Below, one piece after another: positions 55,263 through 64,000 of a DNA stretch of 64,000 nucleotides. The position numbers and the translations under genes are program-made. Location of the stretch: assembly GCA_022495005.1 (NCBI GenBank), contig JAGYXB010001943.1, positions 930,001 to 994,000 on the forward strand, read 5' to 3'. The notes under the pieces were generated by a model. The model saw nothing but the letters and a program-made list of their open reading frames with translations, was not told the origin of the DNA and made no database searches. Source of the stretch: Rhyacophila brunnea (taxonomy: Eukaryota > Arthropoda > Insecta > Trichoptera > Rhyacophilidae). The number at the start of each line of letters is the position of its first letter. The stretch's first letter is position 1.

Positions 55263-55565
55263 TAGTGGCATCCGTAAGGGTAGGCATGTAATGCATTGCA
55301 TAAGGGCAGTACATTATAAAGGGTGGCTAATGAAGGAACGAATGAAAAAAAAGTATCGATATCTTAGTTTAAAAAATATTGGAAGTATAAAAAATCCAGA
55401 CAAAATAACTATTATTGTATTGAAATATATATCGTATTGGCGGATTATCGCACAGATATTTTTTTACATGGGTGCCTTCAATCCTGTCAGACCTCCACGT
55501 TGATAAAACCACCACTGTTTGAGAGTAGGTTTTGTGGAAATGCTCTAACTCTCAATAGATGGCGT
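55263..55565 (+). repeat. Dispersed repeat M, copy 3
   Basis: TTATAAAGGGTGGCTAATGA, GGAACGAATG, ACCACTGTTTGAGAGTAGGT and GTGGAAATGCTCTAA match the copies at 23399 and 41242. The middle differs, so copies have diverged or recombined internally. Confidence 0.6.
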
Positions 55566-56259
55566 GTATGACAATGTAATGATTTTCGATGTAGGTACTT
55601 GTCTGTTTAAGTACTAAAGAATTTGCAGACAGTTTGAAATAAAAATTTTAAGGGGGTTGCATTCTGGCACTTTGCCTACGGAGGGAGGCACTGAGTACAA
55701 AAATAATATCACATGCCAAATCTGTGAGGCCGTGTGGATTAGTAGCTGATAATAACGTACCTAGTATTTGGTACATACATCCCTATTTTTAATTTCATCG
55801 TTATATACGTTTATGATATCACATCACTATGAAGGTGGAAAACTAATGTGTCTGTTATATAATTTATTTAATGCGTACTTGTTTATCTATTCACCATCTT
55901 GCCCGGCAATTTACTAATATACGTTTCGCAGGAAAACTAACTTGCAACGCTCGCAATTGTTCGAGAAGAGCCATTTCCTCATTATATATCTGTGTCACAA
56001 CAACTCCAAGTAAAATGATATCATCGTCATTATCATGAGTTCTAAACTTTCTTCAACTAGAAAAATAAGAAGAATTGATAGAAGTGTAGAAAATAAAAAA
56101 ATAATACAACTTTTGACAGCATATTTCGAAAAAATCAACGCTGTCAGTCCAAATTTTTAATATTAATGTGTATCATAATAATATGTCTAAAGACTATTAT
56201 TTCATTTGTTTATCTAAGGTAAATAGGTATATAAGGTATAAAACAAAAAAAAAACTCGA
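55566..56259. other. Unannotated stretch
   Basis: No recognised features. Confidence 0.5.
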
Positions 56260-56327
56260 ACGCTTTAACATTTTCGAAAAATTATCGAACGCTCCGATTC
56301 ATAAACTTTTCTATTTCAAGCTCTGCC
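56260..56327. mobile_element. End of the 10673-type hAT-like MITE
   Basis: ATTATCGAACGCTCCGATTC, TTTTCTATTTCAAGCTCTG parallels the right end of 10673-10912 (TTGTCGAGCGCTCCGGTTCG, TTTTCCATTTCGAGCGCTG). The left part is missing or decayed. Confidence 0.5.
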
Positions 56328-56436
56328 CCCTTTAATGTTAGTTCCTTGTAACGCCTTGGATAATATTTTATAGTTACTAATTCAATTTATGATAAATACG
56401 TGTCTTTTTAAGATGTTTGCAAATTTCTTTTAATCC

Positions 56437-56475
56437 GACTGGTTTGAACTGTTTCGGGCCCCCTTTTTTAATGGC
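56437..56475 (+). repeat. Repeat Q, copy 3 (short)
   Basis: ACTGGTTTGAACTGTTTCGG and GCCCCCTTTTTT; compare 27468-27545. Confidence 0.5.
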
Positions 56476-57655
56476 GTGCATTTTTGAAGCAAGTATTAAT
56501 AGACAATTTTGAAAAGTTTTTAAATAACAACTGTCAGAATTTTAAATGAATGGTAAGTATTTATTTCAAAGTATCGGTATAAGCCCGCCAGTTTTAATGT
56601 TGAATGTAAAATATTGGTACAGCAAGAAATAATATTCAAAAATCAGTAGTAAAAATAAATAATCATTATTTAAATGACATGAGCCAATAGATAAAATGAA
56701 TATCCATTATTATTTTGATAGTATGAAAAGTAAAAAACATTCAATGGGGCGCACGGCATTTTAGGGTTACCATTATCGCATATAAAGTATATTAGTCTAT
56801 GCATTCATGAATATCGGTAAGAACAAACCATTTATGATTATATTATTATTAAAAGAAGATCAAATAAGAAGTCGCAGAGGTGCAGAAAAAAGAGCTAGAT
56901 GGACATTTCACAAAATAAATGCGAATAACCTCAAAGATTAAATTAATAATTGATCAAAAATATAGGTTCTCTAGGTAGGTAATACAAATATTACAGAAAT
57001 CATTTTTTTAAACTAAGTACATTTTTATTACCTATTATTGTCTAATTTTATAAAAAAAATGAATCTCAGTTTGGATACAACAATAATTAATAGTATGATA
57101 TTAAATTTATCTCAATTAAAATTGTATGCTAAATAATTAGTTAGGGTTCGTGGATTTTTTATATTTTACATGTTTTTTACTCATCACTACAAAAAAGGTT
57201 TTTTCAACGTCTTTTAAAATTACTAATTTAAGTAAGTATCTTAATTATTTATATAATATGTATATTATTATTTTTACTATTAGTGTAAATGCCGAATCAG
57301 ATAATAATTTAATATTGTTAATTTATTACAGTATGTAATGTAAACAAGACCGTGAAACGTATTGCCATTGGCGAGCCAAAAGTCCGAGGACAATATTAAT
57401 AAGTCGTCCGATTTGTCTATGCTCTGATACTGATCAACGAACGAATAAAAAAATCGAGCTGTCAAAAGTTGCGATTATCGGAATGTTTTCCGATAATCCT
57501 AAAATGTTGTGTTATTTATATGTAGACTTGCATAAAGTAATACAACAGTAAAAACAACACAAATTTTATGTTTTCTTTTATGAATTTCATGAACGTTTTT
57601 AGTAATAGGTTGTACGTAATTGAAGGAAAAGACAAATTGATAGTTATACTTACCA
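56476..57655. other. Unannotated AT-rich stretch
   Basis: No recognised features. Confidence 0.5.
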
Positions 57656-57850
57656 TTTATTATTTAAATAATTCCCGGAAATTATTTAAATAATTCCCTA
57701 TCATAATTTAAATACTTCCATTGTTATATTATAATACTTACCAATAATCATTTTTTACTTGCTGTTCATATTAAATAGTTCCCACCTTTTTAATAAAATA
57801 CTTGCTAGATTTTTTATTAAAATACTTGCTGTTAATGCATATATATACTT
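57656..57850 (+). repeat. Degenerate tandem repeat, ~20-28 bp unit
   Basis: A series of units of the form (T)TATTTAAATAATTCCC: ATTATTTAAATAATTCCCGG, ATTATTTAAATAATTCCCTA, TAATTTAAATACTTCCATTG, TATTATAATACTTACCAA, TATTAAATAGTTCCCACC, AATAAAATACTTGCTAG and ATTAAAATACTTGCTGTT. The first two are nearly identical; later ones drift toward AAATACTTGCT. Confidence 0.75.
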
Positions 57851-58669
57851 ACCCAATAATTTGAAGCCTTTTTTAATTCTGACGAATTGATGATTGAATT
57901 GAATGTGTCATTTGCGTCATAAAAAATCGTCGCTGTGCATAATGTGATTAATGACAACTGATTAAAGAGTCAGTGCTAGATCGTCCATGATAAATGTCCC
58001 ACATAAGTAATCCTGTACAGAATAAAATACTAATATTATTATGTATCATCACTATCATCATCAAGAATAGTTTTTACAGGTGTGATTCTAGGAAACAGAT
58101 ACATACATTGATATTTTCACTCGGTACATACAATGGTAGTTGGAATTTGTGGTTTTTATTTTATATTTTATCGTGGGCCTCAAAGTCCCTAAACCCGTCA
58201 CTGACAACTGCATCCAATTGTGAAGCTGATGATGATGATATTATATTTTCAACACACACAATGTCTCGTGCCAATAAGAGTGTATAAGTTTTATTAATAA
58301 CATTGCTATTATCGTAAGATGACATGAGTGCATTTAGTATACCACATGTTGCTTACTTACACGCGCCCCAAAAAATCTAACCTTTACAAACATTTGCTGA
58401 TTTTAATATTATAATAATTAATATTTTTTTCTATCATAATATTATGTAATTAAGCTATTTTTAATAATGCAAAGTGATAATTAATTTCTTAAATGAAAGC
58501 TTTGACAGTTTTTGATTGACGAAACTGGTATTTGACAAAATAAATATAACTGTAGAAATGAATAATCATTGAAATAAATTAATGTGGAATTTAATATTTA
58601 TAAACCGTTTAAAATTACTTAATATTAGGCAATACCAATTGTTAAAACTCAAATTTAATATATAGATGC
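57851..58669. other. Unannotated stretch
   Basis: Contains a 97-codon plus frame (57994-58287) with no recognisable domain; nothing else seen. Confidence 0.4.
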
Positions 58670-58873
58670 TTAGATACAATCTTGCAAGTTTGAATCGGAA
58701 AAATAATTCAGATTTTATTGCAAAACGCAATGATGCCTTTCATTGTAGAAGAAATATTCGCCTACGGCGCCAGCGTGTCCTTCAGACGCAAAAAGAAAAG
58801 GGGTGAACGACCCCCGATAGAAAATCTTGGCCGGACGCCTAAAAACAAGAATATATTAGTGATTATAGAATAA
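58670..58873 (+). other. Small basic open frame overlapping a probable transposon fragment
   Basis: A frame open from about 58672 to a TAA at 58873 reads, from the ATG at 58733, MPFIVEEIFAYGASVSFRRK and then KKRGERPPIENLGRTPKNKN: basic and GC-richer than its flanks. However, the minus strand of the same segment contains GGCGCCGTAGGCGAAT, close to AGCGCCGCAGGCGAATTTTT of MITE H (28187, also 61524). A transposon origin is therefore more likely than a gene. Confidence 0.25.
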
Positions 58874-60047
58874 AAGAAACTATACTATCGTAGTATCAAC
58901 AACCTTTCGATCGAATGTATGTATTTATAATTTAAGTATATGAATGTTAAAATACGTCATATTAATCTTCATAATATGTTAATAATGTAATACATTTTTA
59001 ACTTTCAGGAGTAATTTATACACCAAAGAATTTTTACTCCAGATAGATAGAAGGAAGAAGGTCATTCATAGTGTGCATTCCGTATTAGGAAATTTGAATG
59101 CAGTTCCATTTTCGAATCGAACGATCGAAAGTGTGGTTGTATTGGTTAACAAGTTTATTATATTTTGTCTTCTTCTATTGGCAGCCAAAAAAACAAAATG
59201 GCGGTTTGTGTTCTAGTTTCAAGTCTGTTTTACGTGATTATTTATCTTAAAAATAACGGGAAATAAATTGCTTTCGACACACATAAAATTAGAGTATCTT
59301 TATTTTAAGGAGTGTATTTCGATGAAATCCCAAATTTAACTCAGATTTAATTAAACACTATCCGATTTAAAGCTTATTTCGGCAATATCTGCATATAGAT
59401 TCACGTACATAATTAACTACTTAATTATAGCTATCCCAATTATTAAATAACTAGCATAGTTAGTTTGACCGATATTAACATACAATTTCTTCATTTCGCT
59501 TTATTTATAAAACTTTCACTTTATATACCAAGTAACACTTCGTGTGTTTAACGTTTGTTTTTTTAGTGATCCCAAATCCTAGTTAATGGTTTTAAATGAT
59601 ACAGGCTTCTAACATCCAAAGTTAAGGGTGACAAATGCCATCATAACTAAACTTGATGCACAAACAAAGCATAGGTATACACTGCACAAGAACTACACGT
59701 CTATATTAACGTAGGTACTAGACTTTTTCATGATTAAGGGTAATACATGACGTGAAAATGGGCGTAGGCATTATGCATTTCTTGGCATGGGAAAAATCGA
59801 AGGTTACAATAAGGTTATAGCATTTAAAATACATAAAAGTAACACGTCATACCACATTTACGCCCACATATATATATTGGTATTACTATTTATATGGTCA
59901 TAATATTTTAATAATACGACATAGGCATGATCGTTTGAGTTGTTCAATGGGAAAATAAAAGAAAATTCGTTATTGTACATTCTCAATTTTCATAGTATTA
60001 TAAGAACCATTAGTTAAAATTTGATGGTTAGTTAACCATTGGTTAAA
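58874..60047. other. Unannotated stretch with one Pho/YY1-like word
   Basis: AAAATGGCGG at 59195-59204 lies in a GC-richer patch; no gene or repeat end recognised. Confidence 0.4.
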
Positions 60048-60245
60048 ATTTCACAGGATGCCTATAGTGTTGTGGCCGATGTGCGTGGGCGTGAATCCCG
60101 AGAAACGCATGTTCGATTACTGCTGGGCAGTGCTGGGTGTCGTATTTTTTTCAAAAAAGATTTTTTCTATTGGTTATATATATTCAATAAAAAGAATGTT
60201 ACATTCTTAAATTTTGTGAATTATTCGTTGAATAAAAAAATAGTT
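60048..60245 (+). mobile_element. SINE G with tRNA-like head
   Basis: The head has GTGTTGTGGCCGATGTGCG (A-box-like) and CATGTTCGATTACTGC (B-box-like) about 45 bases apart. The body ends in TTACATTCTTAAATTTTGTG, AATTATTCGTTGAATAAAA, an A-run and TAG, matched at 44281-44332. Confidence 0.5.
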
Positions 60246-61226
60246 TCTTATATCGATAACCATTAAATAATTTTGAAACATTGTCTCTCAGAAAAATTAT
60301 CCGATACTATAACATACTGAATATTATATGTAACATAATGAAAAATGTTTACATTGGAGAAAAATTACGAATCAATGTTGATCAATAATGGTTACATTAT
60401 TACTACATAATAATATAAACTATGTCATAAATATGGAATCTAAATATTACTCATAATAATAAAAGTTGAACATTCTTAGGTTGTGACTAATATCGCCAGT
60501 CTATTTACCTCAGATGGTCCATATGACAAACAACTTTCGCACACCTGCCCTACAACTGCTGCTCGAGATACAGTTTCCTTCCTGGTTACCTACAAACAGG
60601 CACACGTTAGATCTAAAGATATTATTTTTCTAAGATAGGATGATGTCGAATTTTTGTGTGTATTTATCATATTTTATAAACGAGTAAGATAAACTGAAAT
60701 TTAACATACACACATAGGTGACTAAAACTAATAAAATATTTAACCTAATTAATATAATAAAAACCAGGCCCAGTTTTAGGGCGATTAGACTCATTGGCCC
60801 AATTGGGCCTCGTGCCGTATATTAATTACTTCGGCGATAGTAGTAAGAAAAAACAAAACAAATGAAATAACGGAAGGAAAGTTGATTTTTAAGTTTAATA
60901 AAATTTCTTATATGACAATGCCCTTGTGCAATAAAATTATATAAATCTTGGGAAATTTCGACCCCATTTTGTAATAAAATTTATAGGAAAACATCTAGTA
61001 CAAAATAATATTGTCAGGCGAATAACAAGGTCCAAATAAATTTTCTGGTACTCATTCGTTGGCCATTCGATATAATTAGCATATTGCTATTTAAATGTGG
61101 TAATTTAATAGTGATTAAATGCTCCGCGGTGAAAAGGTTAAATAATCATGATTTTTTTTCTCTGGATAAATAGCATAAGAAATATAATCTTGATAACATA
61201 GTAGGTATCTAAGTAATTTTAATATA
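60246..61226. other. Unannotated stretch; repeat K copy 2 at 61059-61108
   Basis: TTGGCCATTCGATATAATTA then TATTTAAATGTGGTAATT (61059-61108) pairs with 13377-13420. Otherwise no features. Confidence 0.45.
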
Positions 61227-61234
61227 GTTCCAAT

Positions 61235-61642
61235 CATGGCCCGCACCTTCTGAAGCGAGCCCTCAGGCTAGGATCTTTGGCGGCCCCCCTACCTATCGCT
61301 AAGGTTAAACGCAGTGTGACGTACTACATTCACGTTTTTCAAATTGTGTTTCCGGTCAAATAATTAAGGGTACCTATTCAGTGTATCATTAGCGATTTTT
61401 TATATTTTCAATACATCTATCACATCGATCATGGAGTTGCCGAGGTATCGATAAACAATAATCAAAAATTACGTCGCACAATCATATAATTTTAAATTTT
61501 AATGGTCATGAAGTAAAATAGCACCGCAGGCGACTTTTTTTTCACTATTAAAGCAAATTTGTGATATGTGTTTGTCTTACTTACGTAGTCACTCGCCGGT
61601 ATCCCAGGCTAGAAGTCCTGTCAGCCCTTTGTGGGGACCATA
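61235..61642. mobile_element. MITE H, copy with exact 8-bp TSD (408 bp)
   Basis: Starts CATGGCCCGCACCTTCTGAA and ends TGTGGGGACCATA. An exact GTTCCAAT flanks both sides (61227-61234 and 61643-61650). It shares CTACCTATCGCTAAGG, CAGTGTGACG, ATTCAGTGTAT, GCACCGCAGGCGAC and CCTGTCAGCCC with the other copies. No open frame. Confidence 0.88.
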
Positions 61643-61890
61643 GTTCCAATAAATTGTTATATTATCAAAATAATGAGGATTTAAAAAGCTATTTTAAATA
61701 AATATTCACACTGCTCAGCCCCCCCCCCATGTTGTTATTTACGCTCCGTACATATTCCCCTATGGCCTATCCCATTCATCCAAGTTTGAAAAAAATATAC
61801 CTATATCTTCAATGAAGGATGTTTCATTTTGAAATTTTCTGTGGTAAGTATTTAATTTTCAATAAAAAAAATATACTTATACAAAAAATC

Positions 61891-62091
61891 GGTACAGTTC
61901 GGTTATGAGGAATACAGCGGAAAACACATTTTCAAAATAGCCGATATACTGAATTATTTGTTAGGTTAACCTAACCAAACCTAACCTAACCTAACCTAAC
62001 CTAAACTAATCCAAACATAACAAATAATCCAGTTATATCGGGTATTTTCAAAATGCGTTTTCCGCTGTATTCCTCATAACCGAACTGTACC
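61891..62091. mobile_element. TTAGG-core MITE L, near-perfect palindrome with 8-bp TSD (201 bp)
   Basis: The arms of about 70 bases (GGTACAGTTCGGTTATGAGG, AATACAGCGGAAAAC, TTTTCAAAATAGCCGATATA on the left, mirrored on the right) enclose a core of AACCTAACC units, mostly five consecutive AACCT repeats at about 61980-62003. An exact AAAAAATC flanks both sides (61883-61890 and 62092-62099). The well-matched arms and intact duplication make this the youngest copy of the family. Confidence 0.9.
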
Positions 62092-62099
62092 AAAAAATC

Positions 62100-62692
62100 T
62101 TTAGACAGCCTTAGGGGGTGACAAGAACCAAAATGGGATTGCATAGGCAATAAAAAAAATAACGAAACTGGCCATTACAAATTGATGTTATAATCAGAAG
62201 GAGGTGTCCAATTTGCGCAAACAGGCCAATCAATTAATTGTGCACTCGAGTCCACTCCTTGTTGATGGCGACAGGATCTCGCCTGACCTGACGCATCCCG
62301 ATGTTAACCAGAAATTCTCGCCACGCAATTTCCTACTCAGTCAAATAAATAGGTAATGATGCTCGACCACTCACAATTTACAATCGTACTAATAACAATT
62401 GACTCAGCAAACCGTTATAGTGAGGTGCCCCCATTTTGGGAAGAACAACGCATTTTTTGAAATCCTTGTTATTTAATCCACCAATGTAACCAGACGTAGA
62501 TCATAGAATTTTTCACCACGCAATTGTTTCTATGTTCAAATCATGTACCTACAGTTCAATTGTTTCGTGATATTATCACATAGGTACATATTATTATTCT
62601 TTATCTATACAAAATTGCTCTCCTCCATTGATTTAGTTACATACTACTTTCACGTGAGAAATAAAATTGTGCTGGTGCTGATATACACCCCT
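62100..62692. other. Unannotated stretch
   Basis: No recognised features. Confidence 0.5.
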
Positions 62693-62977
62693 GGGGCCTT
62701 ATGTTGTAACTTGCGAGTTGAAGTCGTCCGGTCGACATGACATCATATGACATCATTGTGACGTACTACCGGAGTGATAAAAGCATTCGAGAAATTAACG
62801 CTACTCAAATACTGGCGTTATTAATTGTCCCCATACACAAATAGGTGTTTCAGCATAATACTATTTACGGCGAGCCGTGTGCTTGGGCGGCTCGCCTCGA
62901 TGCGCGTGTTGAGGTTACGTCACAATTACGTCATGTCGTCGGGTGACTTCATGTCACAAGTTATAACATAGGGCACC
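62693..62977. mobile_element. MITE with ~70-bp TIRs and CpG-rich core (285 bp)
   Basis: The left end GGGGCCTTATGTTGTAACTT, GAAGTCGTCCGGTCGACATG, ATTGTGACGTAC is mirrored by the right end GTTACGTCACAATTACGTCA, TGTCGTCGGGTGACTTC, AAGTTATAACATAGGGCACC. The core has a further hairpin GGCGAGCC (62869-62876) / GGCTCGCC (62889-62896). No clear target duplication; no open frame. Confidence 0.75.
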
Positions 62978-64000
62978 TGCTCGTAGACATCTCGAAGGGT
63001 CTGCTTTATCAAATTTCATTATTTCTTAAACAAAATTTGATTGAAAACTAGATACATTGTAATATTGACGCATACTGCAAATTCACATTCATGTTTTTCG
63101 TCTATTCCTATTTTAAAATAATTACAAGATAAAAAGAACTTTTTGTATACCACGTTTTTAAATTTTCTGTTGAATCATATAAACTTGACAATTCTATATA
63201 TTAATAAATACTTTTTTTGTACTTGATAGAAATACTGAATAAATTAATATAGAACACTGAAATATCATTTTGACATTTCATATTAATTTCCATAGTAACG
63301 CACGTATTTATTAATAATTTAGTTGCTAGGACCCCCTTAGCAACCAAAAATAGTGTTGTACTTTTTACGATTTTTTTTTTCCGAAATAACTTTCCATACG
63401 AAACAGAATTAACTAAAAATGAATTCAATTCTGCTTAAAGATGACTAAAAGTATGAAAAGAATGCATTGTCGTCGTGTTCTGATATATTCTAAAATTTTC
63501 AAATGTCTAGCTAGTCGGGAAGTTAGTTAAAAATCTTCAATCATCCAATACAAATCTTGGACAAACAAGAATACGAGCTAATAAAAACGTGGTAAAAATA
63601 AATAGATATATTCTTAGCGACAATGTCATAAAAACATTGATGAACCGGAAATACATAATAAGTAAAATGGAAGAATTGTTTTTTTTACTATTTTTCTTCA
63701 CATACTTACATGGTTCCAGACAGTTTCTTCGACGTATGAATTGAGAGATATTATTACGTGCACTCTTCAAGTAAGAGAATGCGACATATCGAATGATCAT
63801 CATTCATTCACAGATATATCACATCGAATTAGTGATACGAGAGGAGTTCACGGCTCGACTCCTCGAAGATGCAGAAAGCCGAAACCCGGGTTTCAAAAAT
63901 CCACTCAAATGGAATAGTACAAAACTTAAATCAATCAGATTTAAAATATATATTCCACCAAGTACCTCGGTTGATAGTAATATTTTTTTAGAAATATTAA
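62978..64000. other. Unannotated AT-rich stretch to window end
   Basis: Frames of 75 and 88 codons on the minus strand are AT-driven and without motif. Nothing else recognised. Confidence 0.5.

Noticed and set aside
57656..57850. CRISPR array
   Set aside because: Eukaryotic context, and the repeats are contiguous and degenerate with no unique spacers.

Overview
This is eukaryotic, AT-rich, almost entirely non-coding DNA. The base composition, the (TTAGG)n telomere-type motif, the many short hAT-type elements and the tRNA-headed SINEs suggest an insect. My best guess is a sternorrhynchan hemipteran such as an aphid; Lepidoptera is the main alternative, and nothing here proves the species. No complete host protein-coding gene, rRNA or intact tRNA gene was found, and no open frame exceeds 168 codons. 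The window is therefore most easily read as intergenic or long-intron sequence built up by transposon insertion and decay. Four short plus-strand segments bounded by splice-site consensus (1411-1473, 23086-23149, 35886-36003 and a donor at 41769/41770) are the only hints of host exons. The first is the best: 63 nt, open in one frame, flanked by a pyrimidine-rich acceptor and a GTAAGT donor.

Layout. 1-5280: a hAT end, a SINE, the candidate exon, a long-armed MITE (1854-2158), a minus-strand tRNA-like head and quiet AT-rich DNA. 5280-8200: a minus-strand non-LTR retrotransposon 3' end, an unrecognised 168-codon frame and SINE heads. 9.7-12.8 kb: two inverted-repeat elements, a fragmented SINE and a perfect 55-bp-armed palindrome. 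14-16.2 kb: a Helitron-like relic, a LINE 3' end and a cluster of inverted short repeats. 17.9-25.3 kb: a satellite-like dimer present at two loci, two TIR elements and a hAT relic with intact ends and an 8-bp target duplication (21215-21966). 27-34.2 kb: a full SINE with poly-A, and three cases of nested insertion. 39.9-45.1 kb: a SINE, a member of a 300-bp repeat family and a 1.7-kb TIR element carrying nine copies of a CCCGAATATCC-like motif. 46.8-49.7 kb: two more TSD-flanked elements, one a hAT relic encoding a broken BED zinc finger. 52-64 kb: further family members, a short tandem array, and three TIR elements close together (61235-62977).

The elements form families with several copies inside the window. 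They are: a hAT-type MITE with CATGGCCC ends (47057-47452, 61235-61642, and an interrupted copy at 27563-28288); a MITE whose core is (TTAGG)n telomere-type repeat (61891-62091, 52513-52661, and 29886-30430 interrupted by a LINE); (GAA)n-tailed LINE 3' ends at five places; a LINE with an AATTG-type tail at two places; and several unnamed repeat pairs. Exact 8-bp target duplications around five elements were read directly from the sequence. Similarities between copies were judged by eye, and family names beyond hAT and non-LTR LINE are inference.
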